A stretch of 64,000 nt of DNA from Maribacter zhoushanensis (GCF_029350975.1 NZ_JARKMR010000001.1:868001-932000), one strand, 5' to 3'. Shown: positions 33,753-43,618, counted from the stretch's first letter. Notes: generated from the letters alone by a model not told the origin. Made by a program: numbers and translations.

Positions 33753-36374
33753 TTACGAAGTAGCTTTTTTGTCCTTGGTTAACAGTCTTTTAATCTCATT
33801 TAATTTCATCAAAGCTTCTACCGGAGTTAGCGTATCAATGTCTAAATGTGTGATTTCTTCCTTAATTTCTTCCAATAAAGGGTCATCTAGGTTAAAAAAG
33901 CTGAGTTGCATTTCATCAGAATCATCTTTGAGTTTGTCTCCAACATCTTCACTAACGTGTTTGTTTTCCAACTTTTTCAAAATTTTATTCGCCTTTTGAA
34001 TTACTTGTTGGGGCATACCCGCCATTTTAGCTACATATATACCAAAACTATGTTCGCTGCCACCTGGAACTAATTTTCGTAAAAATAGTACGGTATCTTT
34101 CAATTCTTTAATAGCCACATTATAATTTTTAATGCGATTAAAGGTATTGGTCATTTCATTGAGCTCATGATAATGCGTAGCAAACATAGTTTTTGCCCTT
34201 GCAGGATGTTCATGTAGGTATTCTGAAATTGCCCACGCTATAGAAATACCGTCATAAGTGCTTGTGCCTCTACCAATTTCATCTAAAAGCACAAGGCTTC
34301 GTTCAGATAGGTTGTTAAGGATAGATGCTGTTTCGTTCATTTCTACCATAAAGGTAGATTCTCCCATTGATATATTGTCACTAGCACCTACACGTGTAAA
34401 TATTTTATCTACAACACCAATTTTAGCTGTTTCAGCAGGTACAAAGCTACCCATTTGCGCTAGTAAAACTATCAATGCGGTTTGTCTAAGTAATGCAGAT
34501 TTACCACTCATATTAGGACCGGTAATCATTATAAATTGTTGATTGGAACGGTCTAATTGTAGGTCGTTTGAGATGTACTGCTCACCTAATGGCAGTTGTT
34601 TTTCTATTACAGGGTGCCTTCCATCTGTTATTTCTAAATCAGTGGAATCGTTTAAGGACGGACAATTGTATGCGTTTTCTTTTGCAAGTTGCGCAAAACC
34701 GCAAAGGCAATCTAATTGAGCAATAAGGTGTGCATTATTCTGAACGGGAGCAATATATTCTTGCATCCATACAACCAACTGTGAGAACAATTGTTGTTCT
34801 AAGGTTGATATGCGATCTTCTGCACCAAGAATTTTTGCTTCGTATTCCTTTAGTTCGTCTGTAATATAACGCTCGGCATTGACCAAGGTTTGTTTACGTG
34901 TCCAGGTTTCTGGAACTTTATCTTTATGGGTGTTTCTAACTTCTATATAATACCCAAAAACATTGTTAGAAGCTATTTTAAGGGAAGTAATACCTGTTGC
35001 GGCAGTTTCCCTTTCTAACATGTTGTTAAGGTAATTTTTACCCGATGTTGCCAGCCCTCTTAATTCATCTAGTTCTTCTGAGAAACCTTCTGCAATTGTA
35101 CTGCCTTTTAAAATATTTACAGGCGCTTCTTCGCTTAGCATTTCTTTAATCTTTGCTCTTAATAAATCGCAAGATTGAATTTGGTCACCTGTCAAGGCTA
35201 GTGATTCGTTTTTAGAAGAGGTTGCTAGTTGTTTTATAGGGATTAAAGCTTCTAAAGAATTCTTTAATTGAACAACTTCTTTAGGATTGACCTTGCCTAT
35301 TGCTACCTTAGAAATTAATCGTTCTAAATCGCCCATTTGTTTAATATGGTGCTGAAACTTTTCTAAAATAACTTCTTCCTCATATAGAAAAGAAACAATC
35401 TGCTGTCTCCTTTTAATTTTTTCTAAATTTTTAAGAGGTAAAGCAAGCCATCTTTTTATCATACGCCCACCCATTGGTGAAATCGTTTTATCAATGACAT
35501 CTAAAAGTGTTACAGCATTGACATTGGTAGAATGGTAGAGTTCCAGGTTTTTTATGGTGAACCTATCCATCCATATATAATCGTCTTCGGCAATACGTTG
35601 CAGTTTTGATATATGTTGTAACTGGCGGTGTTGTGTTTCTCCTAAATAATGTAAAACCACACCAGATGCTATAATACCACAGGTTAAATGGTCAACACCA
35701 AAACCTTTAAGCGTATTGGTATTAAAGTGTGAGGTAAGGTTCTCTAGTGCATAGTCTTGTTGAAAAACCCAATCTTCTAAATAGAATAGGTGGTGATTTT
35801 TGCCAAATACAACTAAAAACTCTTTCTTATGTGCTTTTGAAATTAATACTTCGTTGGGAGAGAAATTCTGTAATAATTTATCGATTTGCTCTTCACTACC
35901 TTCTGAAGTTAAAAACTCACCGGTAGAAATGTCTACAAACGATATACCAATCTTCTTTCTTCCAAAATGAACGGCGCAAAGAAAGTTATTGGTTTTAGAA
36001 TTTAAGATGTCGTCGTTCATTGCTACCCCAGGGGTAACTAATTCGGTAACGCCTCGTTTAACAATAGTTTTGGTTTGCTTAGGGTCTTCTAGTTGATCAC
36101 AGATAGCAACGCGCTGACCAGCTTTTACCAGCTTAGGTAAATAGGTGTTTAATGAGTGATGCGGAAAACCGGCTAACTCTGTTCTTTCGCCACCATTGTT
36201 TCTATTGGTCAGTATAATTCCCAAAATACGTGAAGCCTTTACGGCATCTTCACCAAAAGTTTCATAAAAATCACCTACACGAAACAGCAATAATGCATCA
36301 GGATACTTGATCTTGATGGTGTTATATTGCTTCATTAAAGGGGTTACCTTTTTTGTCTTGCTTTTATCCGCCAC
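33753..36374 (-). CDS. mutS: DNA mismatch repair protein MutS
   Basis: MutS recognises mispaired bases and starts methyl-independent mismatch repair. The 873-residue protein has the N-terminal mismatch-reading GDFYETFGEDA (Phe-x-Glu motif), connector and lever domains, and a C-terminal ATPase with Walker A TGPNMSGKSALLRQ, Walker B LVLLDEIGRGTSTYDG and ATHYHEL. The start is GTG at 36374: the in-frame codons upstream reach a stop without an ATG, and the protein then begins in the usual short lysine-rich way before VTPLMKQY. It is divergent from the SpoU methyltransferase gene. Confidence 0.96.
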   Translation of the reverse strand: MADKSKTKKVTPLMKQYNTIKIKYPDALLLFRVGDFYETFGEDAVKASRILGIILTNRNNGGERTELAGFPHHSLNTYLPKLVKAGQRVAICDQLEDPKQTKTIVKRGVTELVTPGVAMNDDILNSKTNNFLCAVHFGRKKIGISFVDISTGEFLTSEGSEEQIDKLLQNFSPNEVLISKAHKKEFLVVFGKNHHLFYLEDWVFQQDYALENLTSHFNTNTLKGFGVDHLTCGIIASGVVLHYLGETQHRQLQHISKLQRIAEDDYIWMDRFTIKNLELYHSTNVNAVTLLDVIDKTISPMGGRMIKRWLALPLKNLEKIKRRQQIVSFLYEEEVILEKFQHHIKQMGDLERLISKVAIGKVNPKEVVQLKNSLEALIPIKQLATSSKNESLALTGDQIQSCDLLRAKIKEMLSEEAPVNILKGSTIAEGFSEELDELRGLATSGKNYLNNMLERETAATGITSLKIASNNVFGYYIEVRNTHKDKVPETWTRKQTLVNAERYITDELKEYEAKILGAEDRISTLEQQLFSQLVVWMQEYIAPVQNNAHLIAQLDCLCGFAQLAKENAYNCPSLNDSTDLEITDGRHPVIEKQLPLGEQYISNDLQLDRSNQQFIMITGPNMSGKSALLRQTALIVLLAQMGSFVPAETAKIGVVDKIFTRVGASDNISMGESTFMVEMNETASILNNLSERSLVLLDEIGRGTSTYDGISIAWAISEYLHEHPARAKTMFATHYHELNEMTNTFNRIKNYNVAIKELKDTVLFLRKLVPGGSEHSFGIYVAKMAGMPQQVIQKANKILKKLENKHVSEDVGDKLKDDSDEMQLSFFNLDDPLLEEIKEEITHLDIDTLTPVEALMKLNEIKRLLTKDKKATS

Positions 36375-36500
36375 TTTATCTTTATCTCATTAATTTTGCT
36401 TCTTCACGAAAGTATGGTTTAATCTCTGGAAATTTAATTATTGTTGATATTTCAGGATAAGTTTATAGCCATGCCAATTAATGAAATTGAATTGTACAGT

Positions 36501-37031
36501 ATGAGAAAATTAAGAAATGAGGAGTTAGATAGAATTGATGTCGAGGGGTATAAACTTGCCAGTAAATCTCCTATAATTATTGTTCTTGATAATATAAGAA
36601 GTTTAAACAATATAGGTTCTGTCTTTAGAACTGCCGATGCTTTTCTAATTGAAAAAATATATCTGTGCGGTATTACGGCTAAACCGCCTCATAAAGATAT
36701 TCATAAAACTGCACTAGGTGCTACGGATAGTGTAGACTGGGAGCATGTTGATGATACGTTGGAACTTGTTGAAAGATTAAAGAAAGAGGGTTGCCATGTA
36801 ATAGCTGTAGAGCAGGCGGAAGATGCTACTCAATTAAATAAATACGCTCCTGCAAAAGATAAAAAACAAGTGCTCGTTTTTGGGAACGAGGTTAAGGGTG
36901 TGGTTCAGAACGTAGTTTCCGCAAGTGATGAAGTGTTGGAAATTCCGCAATTTGGCACCAAGCATTCATTGAATATTTCAGTAAGTGTAGGTGTGGTAGT
37001 GTGGGATTGCTGGAGCAAATTAAACGCATAA
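36501..37031 (+). CDS. SpoU/TrmH family RNA 2'-O-methyltransferase
   Basis: The protein (176 residues from 36501, or 186 from the ATG at 36471) has the SPOUT knot motifs: VLDNIRSLNNIGSVFRTADAF (motif 1), VLVFGNEVKGV (motif 2) and IPQFGTKHSLNISVSVGVVVWD (motif 3). Family members methylate ribose 2'-OH in tRNA or rRNA. The short length, lacking extra RNA-binding domains, fits the TrmH-like group. The exact target cannot be read from sequence. It ends 1 base before a strong terminator. Confidence 0.88.
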   Translation: MRKLRNEELDRIDVEGYKLASKSPIIIVLDNIRSLNNIGSVFRTADAFLIEKIYLCGITAKPPHKDIHKTALGATDSVDWEHVDDTLELVERLKKEGCHVIAVEQAEDATQLNKYAPAKDKKQVLVFGNEVKGVVQNVVSASDEVLEIPQFGTKHSLNISVSVGVVVWDCWSKLNA

Positions 37032-37059
37032 AAAAACCTGATCGTAGATCAGGTTTTTT
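37031..37059 (+). terminator. Terminator of the SpoU methyltransferase gene
   Basis: A run of As and ACCTGATC (36-43 of 370xx) pairs with GATCAGGT and a T run (37047-37059) around a GTA loop; the 13-bp pairing is perfect. It starts at the end of the stop codon. Confidence 0.88.
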
Positions 37060-37149
37060 AGTATAGTCTGAGTTAGTTAGTTGCACGAATGCTCACACAA
37101 TAAAAGATTTTCTTTTCATTTACGCAAGAAATTGCTCAATTTATATTAG

Positions 37150-38292
37150 TTATAAGTTGGCTAGTGCAAAGTCTTCAATCTTGGTCAAAACCACTTCATA
37201 GTCGCTTTTATGGCTTACAAAATCAAGATTGCTGACATCTATAATTAGTTGATTTTCTTTGGGGTATGTCTTTAAAAAGTCAAAGTAACCACGGTTAATT
37301 TTCTCTAGGTATGTAAGCTCTATATTCTGTTCGTAATCTCTACCTCGTTTTTTAATTTGTTGCAATAACCTTTCTGTTGTTTGGTACAGATAAACGTAAA
37401 CTTTAGGCTTTTTAACCTCTTTGTACATAAAGTTAAACACCTTTCTATATAGGTCAAACTCGTTCTGTTGTAGCGTGACCTTGGCAAATATTAGCGACTT
37501 ATAGATGTCATAATCACTGACCATAAAACTTTTAAACAGATCAAGCTGATTGGTGTCTTCTGTAAATTGCTGATATCGATCGGCTAAAAAAGACATTTCT
37601 AAAGGGAAAGCATACCTGGCTTGGTCTTCATAAAAACTTGGTAAAAACGGATTTTCGGCAAATCGTTCCAATATTAACTTAGCATTGAAATCTTCTGAAA
37701 TTTTTGTGGCCAAGGTAGTTTTACCTGCGCCAATATTACCTTCTATGGCAACGTATTGTAGACTGGCAAAAAACGTATGGCGATTTTTGAACAATCTTTT
37801 AATTTGTTTGGTAATAGTGCTTTTGTCTTTGCACTCTTGCAATAAATTCCTGGTATCTTTATTGAAAATGGGGTGATAGAATTGCGGAGTAATATCTGCA
37901 AGAGGTTTTAGAATAAACTTTCTTTCTTGCATTTTTGGGTGTGGAACCGTTAAATTTTCGGTGTTGATGATATCTTTTTCGTAATAGATTATATCAATAT
38001 CCAAAGTTCTGCTTTGGTAACTGTCACTTTCATTCCGTTCTCTACCAAAATCAGTTTCAATGGCTAACAATTTAGCTAGCAAATCTTCAGGTGATAGTAA
38101 TGTCTGTAATTCTAAACAGGCATTTAAGAAATCTTCCCCTTCAAAACCCCAAGACGGAGTTTCATAAATGGCAGATACCTGCCTAATTTCGCCGGCTATT
38201 TTACCGATTTCGAAAATGGCTTTTTGTAATAACAATTGACGGTTGCCCAAATTACTGCCAATAGATAAGAATGCTGTTTTGTATACTCCCAT
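37150..38292 (-). CDS. folK: Fusion of HPPK (FolK) and deoxynucleoside kinase
   Basis: The 380-residue protein joins two enzymes. Residues 1-160 are 6-hydroxymethyl-7,8-dihydropterin pyrophosphokinase, with FLSIGSNLGNR and the signature RTLDIDIIYY (95-104); this is the folate-pathway step that makes the substrate of dihydropteroate synthase. Residues 178-380 are a dCK/dGK-type deoxynucleoside kinase, with P-loop GNIGAGKT (185-192), LADRYQQF and the lid region YLYQTTERLLQQIKKRGRDYE. Both domains look complete. The fusion is recurrent in flavobacteria, so it is not an assembly artefact. The gene is divergent from sppA. Confidence 0.93.
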   Translation of the reverse strand: MGVYKTAFLSIGSNLGNRQLLLQKAIFEIGKIAGEIRQVSAIYETPSWGFEGEDFLNACLELQTLLSPEDLLAKLLAIETDFGRERNESDSYQSRTLDIDIIYYEKDIINTENLTVPHPKMQERKFILKPLADITPQFYHPIFNKDTRNLLQECKDKSTITKQIKRLFKNRHTFFASLQYVAIEGNIGAGKTTLATKISEDFNAKLILERFAENPFLPSFYEDQARYAFPLEMSFLADRYQQFTEDTNQLDLFKSFMVSDYDIYKSLIFAKVTLQQNEFDLYRKVFNFMYKEVKKPKVYVYLYQTTERLLQQIKKRGRDYEQNIELTYLEKINRGYFDFLKTYPKENQLIIDVSNLDFVSHKSDYEVVLTKIEDFALANL

Positions 38293-38331
38293 AATATTAG
38301 AGCAAAATAACTAAAACATATTCACATTAGT

Positions 38332-38339
38332 TATCTTTG
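38332..38339 (+). promoter_or_regulatory. Candidate -7 element for sppA
   Basis: TATCTTTG matches TANNTTTG and ends 24 bases before the sppA ATG, in the short gap shared with the divergent folK fusion gene. No clear TTG lies at the -33 distance. Confidence 0.45.
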
Positions 38340-38363
38340 TTCACTATTAAAATAAAGATTTAA

Positions 38364-40124
38364 ATGAATTTTTTAAGAAATTTTCTAGCTTCCATTTTAG
38401 GTTCCTTGTTTGCGTTTGGGATCATGTTTGTTATGTTTTTAATTTTTGTAAGCTTGGTCAGCAGTGGAGAAGACACTGTTGCTGTTGAAGACAACTCTAT
38501 TTTAGAATTGCAATTACAAAGGCAAATTTCAGATTATACAGGTAATAATGAATTAGATCCTTTTGCAGGTATTTTTGAAGAGTCTCAAGGCTTGGATGAA
38601 ATCATACAGGCTATTGAAGTAGCTAAGAATGATAACCGTATTAAGGGTATAAGTATTAACAATAACTTCATTATAGCCGGTTTGGCACAAACTCAGGCTA
38701 TTAGAAGGTCATTAGAAGATTTCAAAGCAGAAGGTAAATTCATTTATGCCTACGCTGATTTCTTTATGCAGCGAGATTATTATTTGGCAAGTGTTGCAGA
38801 TTCTATTTTTATAAATCCGGTAGGGGTTTTGGATTTTAAAGGTTTGTCTACAGAAGTACTTTATTATAAAGAGCTTCAAGAAAAATCTGGAATTAAGATG
38901 GAGGTTATTCGTCATGGAAAGTACAAAAGTGCCGTTGAGCCATATTTAGAAGATAATATGAGTGATGCCAATAGAAGCCAATTGACTTCATTGCTTCAAT
39001 CACTTTGGAATTCTATGATTGTAGATATTTCAAAAACACGTTCTATTTCTGAATCTGATTTAAATATGATTGCGGATACCTTAGGTGGTAGAACTCCTAA
39101 ATACGCAAAGCAATCTGGTTTAATTGATGATGTAGTTTTTTATGATGAGTACGAGAGTAAATTGGCAAATGCACTTAGTCTTAAGGCAGATGAGGATATA
39201 AATTACAGTAAATTAGATGACTATGTAAAATATTCAAATAAAAAGAAGCTAAAATCGGGTGACGATAAAATTGCAATCGTGTTCGCGCAAGGTGAAATTT
39301 TATATGGAGAAGGTGGTCCTAATATCATAGGTCAGGGAATTATTAATGAAGCGCTAATTAAAGCTCGTGAAGATGAAGATGTAAAGGCAATTGTGTTGCG
39401 TGTAAATTCACCAGGTGGTAGTGCTTTAACTTCAGATATTATTTGGAGAGAGGTGGCGCTGGCAAGAGAAGAAAAACCAGTAGTAGTCTCTATGGGTAAC
39501 GTTGCGGCGTCTGGTGGGTACTATATTGCAGCTGGTGCAGATAAGATATTTGCAGAACCAACTACGATAACGGGTTCTATTGGAGTATTTGGTACAGTGC
39601 CTAATATGACCGAGTTGGCAGATAATGTTGGTATTAATGCGGAACAAGTGGGTACCAATAAAAATGCTGTAGAGTATTCGCTTTTTGAGCCTATGCAAGA
39701 AAGCTTTAAAAATCAAATTCAAGAAAGTATAGAAGAAACCTACCAAACATTTTTACAAAGAGTATCAGAAGGTAGAAATATGAGTATGGCGCAAGTAGAT
39801 AGCGTTGCTCAAGGTAGGGTTTGGAGCGGTACTGAAGCTTTAGAAGTTGGCCTGGTAGATGAACTTGGTAATTTAGACGATGCTATTACTGCTGCTGCAG
39901 AGATGGCTGAATTGGGGTCTTACGGAATTAAGAAATTCCCGAAATACAAAAGCGGATTTGAACGCTTTATGGAAGATTTAGAAGGGGCAAGTCTACAACT
40001 TAAAGAGAATGTGTTGAAAGATGAAATAGGAGATGAGGCATACAAAGTTTTAAAAGAATTACAGTCTTTTAAAGAGCAACAAGGTGTACAGGCTAGAATG
40101 CCATTTGCATTAGATATTAAATAA
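38364..40124 (+). CDS. sppA: Signal peptide peptidase SppA (long, 67K type)
   Basis: SppA is a membrane-bound serine-lysine protease that degrades cleaved signal peptides. The 586-residue protein has an N-terminal anchor (about 8-33) and two tandem S49 domains, as in the Escherichia coli enzyme. The catalytic lysine is in GKYKSAVEP (Lys188) and the nucleophile is Ser383 in NVAASGGYYIAAGAD. The second domain also carries VLRVNSPGGSALTSD. It is followed 3 bases later by the queuosine-precursor transporter, probably in one transcript. Confidence 0.94.
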   Translation: MNFLRNFLASILGSLFAFGIMFVMFLIFVSLVSSGEDTVAVEDNSILELQLQRQISDYTGNNELDPFAGIFEESQGLDEIIQAIEVAKNDNRIKGISINNNFIIAGLAQTQAIRRSLEDFKAEGKFIYAYADFFMQRDYYLASVADSIFINPVGVLDFKGLSTEVLYYKELQEKSGIKMEVIRHGKYKSAVEPYLEDNMSDANRSQLTSLLQSLWNSMIVDISKTRSISESDLNMIADTLGGRTPKYAKQSGLIDDVVFYDEYESKLANALSLKADEDINYSKLDDYVKYSNKKKLKSGDDKIAIVFAQGEILYGEGGPNIIGQGIINEALIKAREDEDVKAIVLRVNSPGGSALTSDIIWREVALAREEKPVVVSMGNVAASGGYYIAAGADKIFAEPTTITGSIGVFGTVPNMTELADNVGINAEQVGTNKNAVEYSLFEPMQESFKNQIQESIEETYQTFLQRVSEGRNMSMAQVDSVAQGRVWSGTEALEVGLVDELGNLDDAITAAAEMAELGSYGIKKFPKYKSGFERFMEDLEGASLQLKENVLKDEIGDEAYKVLKELQSFKEQQGVQARMPFALDIK

Positions 40125-40127
40125 TAT

Positions 40128-40844
40128 ATGACCTTAAAAGATAGAAAACTAGCACAACGTATTTATCTGTATTTAGGGGCTTTGTTCATCACTTCTCTAG
40201 TGGTTTCAAACCTTATATTTCAAAAGTTTTTTTATTGGAATCCCTTCGGGGATTTCACTCTTTATGGGGTTTCTCTTTTTGAAATTTCGGTTGGTATTTT
40301 ACCTTATCCCATAACCTTTTTAATTACGGATCTTATATCAGAGATTTATGGAAGAAAAATGGCAAACCAGATCGTTACAGCTGGTATATTTGCTTCTTTC
40401 TTTTCTATGGGTATTATTTTATTGGCAGAAGTAGCACCTGCAATTCCTTCTTCACCTATAAATGATGAAACTTTTACAAAGGTTTTTGCATTATCACCAA
40501 TTGCAGTTCTGGCCTCGATGATTGCTTATTTGTTAGCGCAATACGTTGATGTGGCCATATATCATTTTTGGAAAAGGTTGACCAAAGGGAAGTATTTATG
40601 GATACGTAACAATTTTTCAACATTCCTATCACAATTTCTTGATACGTTTACCGTTGTGGGGTTGTTATGTGTCTTCAAAGTACTACCGTGGGATCTTTTT
40701 TTCGGTCTTGTAGTAAGCGGATTTATTTTTAAGATTTTTATAGCATTTCTAGACACCCCTTTTCTCTATTTCTTCGTATATATTATGAGAAAACGTTTTA
40801 ATTTAAAGCCAAATGAAGAATTGGATTTAGATGTTTTAGAATAA
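40128..40844 (+). CDS. YhhQ/VUT family queuosine-precursor transporter
   Basis: The 238-residue protein has about six membrane helices. It carries the family blocks SNLIFQKFF, PYPITFLITDLISEIYGRK and VDVAIYHFWKR, followed by a conserved RNNFSTFLSQFLDT segment near residue 165. YhhQ imports preQ0/preQ1 for queuosine synthesis in tRNA. It starts 3 bases after sppA, leaving no room for a preQ1 riboswitch, so regulation by that route is excluded at this position. Confidence 0.88.
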   Translation: MTLKDRKLAQRIYLYLGALFITSLVVSNLIFQKFFYWNPFGDFTLYGVSLFEISVGILPYPITFLITDLISEIYGRKMANQIVTAGIFASFFSMGIILLAEVAPAIPSSPINDETFTKVFALSPIAVLASMIAYLLAQYVDVAIYHFWKRLTKGKYLWIRNNFSTFLSQFLDTFTVVGLLCVFKVLPWDLFFGLVVSGFIFKIFIAFLDTPFLYFFVYIMRKRFNLKPNEELDLDVLE

Positions 40845-40876
40845 GAACATTAAAAAAAACAGATTAAAAGTATACT

Positions 40877-43618
40877 ATGGGTAAGAAAATATTAAAAATT
40901 GTTGGGATATTATTAGTCTTGATCATCGTGGTTTTAATCGCGGCTCCTTTCTTTTTAGAAGCTAAAATTGGTGAGATTATTAAAAGTAATGTTAACCACA
41001 ATGTAAACGCCACACTAGATTTTTCAGAGGCTAATTTAAGTTTGATCAGTAGTTTTCCTAATGCAGAAGTAGATTTTAAAAATGTTGTTCTTTTGAATAA
41101 GGCTCCTTTTAAGGGAGATACTTTGTTTAAGGCTGAAAATTTGGACTTAACCATGGGTATCATGCAATTGTTTAAAAACGAGGGAGATGCAATAGCCATT
41201 AATAATATCAATTTAGATGGTGCATTTATTAATGTAGTGGTTGATAAAGAAGAGAACGCTAACTATGATATAGCCTTGGCGTCTGATCCTGCTAACACAG
41301 TAGAAGAGGAAGCTGGTGCTACAGATGGTTTCAACTTAGATTTGCAGTCGTACGAAATTACAAATACAAGAATCTACTATACGGACAATTCAACAGGTAT
41401 TGCTTTTAAGTTAGATGATTTTCAGCATACGGGTACTGGTGATTTGTCTTTGGCCACTTCTGAGTTAGATACACATACCGATGCTTTTATTTCATTGGAA
41501 ATGGATAGTGTTAATTACTTAAGTAAGAATAAAATAAAGTTAGATGCCCTTATAGGTATCGATTTAAATGAAAATAAATATTCTTTTTTAAAGAACGAGG
41601 CATTACTAAATCAGTTGCCTTTGGTGTTTGATGGTTTTATTAAATTGAATGAAACCAACCAAGAGGTAGATTTAACCTTTAAAACTCCTTCGTCAGATTT
41701 TAAAAACTTCTTGGGGGTTATTCCTGAGGTGTATTCTAAGAATATTGAAGATGTTACTACTACAGGTAATTTTGCCGTTAACGGTAATTTCAAAGGTGTT
41801 GTAGATGAAACTCATATTCCAACTTTTCATATAGCGTTGAAATCTGATAATGCTTCATTTAAGTATCCAGATTTGCCAAAAGCCGTAAGCAATGTCTTTT
41901 TTGACATTCAACTGGATAATAAAACCGGTATAGCAGAAGATACATATGTAAATATTAACAAGGCTTCTTTTAAAATAGATGAAGATAAGTTCAATCTTAC
42001 TTCTAATATTAGCGAGTTAATGGGTAATACCAAAGTTAAAGCGCATATGGATGGTGATATGAATTTGGCAAATATCTCTAAAGCATATCCTGTGCCTGAA
42101 GAATACAATTTAAAAGGAATGTTGAAGGCTGATATTACTACAGCTTTTGATATGCAATCTGTAGAGAAAGAACAGTATGAAAAAACAAGTACTGCAGGGA
42201 ATCTAAGTTTAACAGATTTTGAGTATAATTCAGAAGAACTTGCAAATCCTGTAAAGTTTAAAGCTGCGTCTTTAACTTTTAACCCTAAAACGGTTACTTT
42301 AAATAATCTGAACGGAACTACAGGTACTACAGATTTTGATGCAACTGGTACCATCAACAACCTTTTGGGCTTTATGTTCAACGATGAAAAGGTAGAAGGT
42401 AACTTTAATTTAAAGTCTAACTCTTTTGCTTTGAGCGATTTCATGGTTGCGGAAACCGAGACCGCCTCAACTACGGGCGAAGAAGCTGCAGCTAGTGAAG
42501 GAACAGTACAGGAAGAAAAAATTAAAATTCCATCTTTTTTAGATGCGACGATTAATGCAGATGCTAAAAAGGTATTGTATGATGATATTGTGTTGAGTGA
42601 CGTAAAAGGTGTGTTGAAGATAAAGGATGAAACTGCAACGCTTAGTAATATGACGGCCGGTATGTTTGGTGGTAAAATTGCATTTAATGGAGATGTGTCT
42701 ACTAAAAATGAGACGCCTACTTTTAATATGAAGTTAGATTTAAATCAGTTAGGCATTCAAGAAACATTTGCCTCTGTCGATCTATTTCAGACTATTGCTC
42801 CAATCGCTAAAATGTTAAATGGAAAATTAACGTCAGATATTTCTTTGTCGGGTAATTTAACCGATGATTTAATGCCAAACCTATTGTCATTGACTGGTGA
42901 AATGTTTGCCGATTTGATGACGGAAGAAGTGAATACAGAAGATGCACCTGTATTGAATTCTTTAGTCTCTAATTTAAATTTTATCGATTTAAAACAATTG
43001 AATTTAAAAGATTTGAAAACATCATTAAGTTTCAATGATGGTATAGTAGTCGTAAAACCATTTACCTTGAATTATAAGGATATTGCCATTAATGTTGATG
43101 GTAGCCACTCATTTGATCAAAAACTGGATTATAAGGCAACATTACAAGTGCCAGCAAAGTATTTAGGTTCTGATATTACCAATTTAATTGCTAAAATTGA
43201 TGATCCTTCTTTAGCTGATTTGACCATACCTGTAGTTGCCAATATTGGCGGACTCTACAACAGTCCTCAAGTGAGCACTGATATGACTACTGGTGTAAAA
43301 CAATTGACCAATAAGTTAATTGAAGTTGAAAAACAAAAACTAATTACTAAGGGAACGGATAAAGCTAAAGACTTAATCGGTGGTTTAATTAGTGGAAATA
43401 AAACTAGTGAAGATACTACTGGTACATCTGCGACTTCAACCAAAACGAGTGCTAAGGATATTCTAGGTAATATTTTATCCACTAAGAAAGATACTGCTAC
43501 CACAACGTCTACCAAAAGTGATTCTGTGCCAGTACAAACTGAAAAAGAAGCAGTTAAAGAAAAAGCAAAGGATATCTTAGGAGGCTTATTTGGTAAGAAA
43601 AAAGATAGTACTAAGTAA
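40877..43618 (+). CDS. AsmA family envelope protein with repeated C-terminal tail
   Basis: The 913-residue protein has an N-terminal membrane helix (about 6-24) followed by the AsmA start (PFFLEAKIGEIIKSNVNHNVNATLDFSEANLSLISSFPNAEVDFKNV, read across residues 25-70). The long beta-rich body is the predicted lipid-transfer groove, with the conserved LNLKDLKTSLSFNDGIVVVKPF region near 720. AsmA-like proteins bridge inner and outer membranes for phospholipid transport. The last 70 residues are Ser/Thr/Lys-rich and hold three copies of an AKD(I/L)(L/I)G(G/N)(L/I) motif. The end overlaps the convergent DUF2797 gene by 8 bases. Confidence 0.85.
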   Translation: MGKKILKIVGILLVLIIVVLIAAPFFLEAKIGEIIKSNVNHNVNATLDFSEANLSLISSFPNAEVDFKNVVLLNKAPFKGDTLFKAENLDLTMGIMQLFKNEGDAIAINNINLDGAFINVVVDKEENANYDIALASDPANTVEEEAGATDGFNLDLQSYEITNTRIYYTDNSTGIAFKLDDFQHTGTGDLSLATSELDTHTDAFISLEMDSVNYLSKNKIKLDALIGIDLNENKYSFLKNEALLNQLPLVFDGFIKLNETNQEVDLTFKTPSSDFKNFLGVIPEVYSKNIEDVTTTGNFAVNGNFKGVVDETHIPTFHIALKSDNASFKYPDLPKAVSNVFFDIQLDNKTGIAEDTYVNINKASFKIDEDKFNLTSNISELMGNTKVKAHMDGDMNLANISKAYPVPEEYNLKGMLKADITTAFDMQSVEKEQYEKTSTAGNLSLTDFEYNSEELANPVKFKAASLTFNPKTVTLNNLNGTTGTTDFDATGTINNLLGFMFNDEKVEGNFNLKSNSFALSDFMVAETETASTTGEEAAASEGTVQEEKIKIPSFLDATINADAKKVLYDDIVLSDVKGVLKIKDETATLSNMTAGMFGGKIAFNGDVSTKNETPTFNMKLDLNQLGIQETFASVDLFQTIAPIAKMLNGKLTSDISLSGNLTDDLMPNLLSLTGEMFADLMTEEVNTEDAPVLNSLVSNLNFIDLKQLNLKDLKTSLSFNDGIVVVKPFTLNYKDIAINVDGSHSFDQKLDYKATLQVPAKYLGSDITNLIAKIDDPSLADLTIPVVANIGGLYNSPQVSTDMTTGVKQLTNKLIEVEKQKLITKGTDKAKDLIGGLISGNKTSEDTTGTSATSTKTSAKDILGNILSTKKDTATTTSTKSDSVPVQTEKEAVKEKAKDILGGLFGKKKDSTK
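43358..43615 (+). repeat. Three AKD-I-L-G-G-L repeats in the AsmA tail
   Basis: The copies are KAKDLIGGLISG (near 43361), SAKDILGNILST (near 43448) and KAKDILGGLFGKKKDS (near 43562). Each is an amphipathic stretch followed by Lys/Ser/Thr-rich linker. They are degenerate at the DNA level, so this is a protein repeat under selection rather than a recent tandem duplication. Confidence 0.65.

Noticed and set aside
36441..36500. Upstream TTG start for the SpoU methyltransferase
   Set aside because: Family proteins begin close to MRKLRNEEL; the extra residues from TTG have no family counterpart.
40100..40127. preQ1 riboswitch before the YhhQ-type transporter
   Set aside because: Only 3 bases separate sppA and the transporter gene, and no preQ1 aptamer sequence is seen at the end of sppA.
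41908..42444. 178-residue minus-strand open frame inside the AsmA-like gene
   Set aside because: Fully antisense to a conserved coding region and without domain similarity or a plausible start context.
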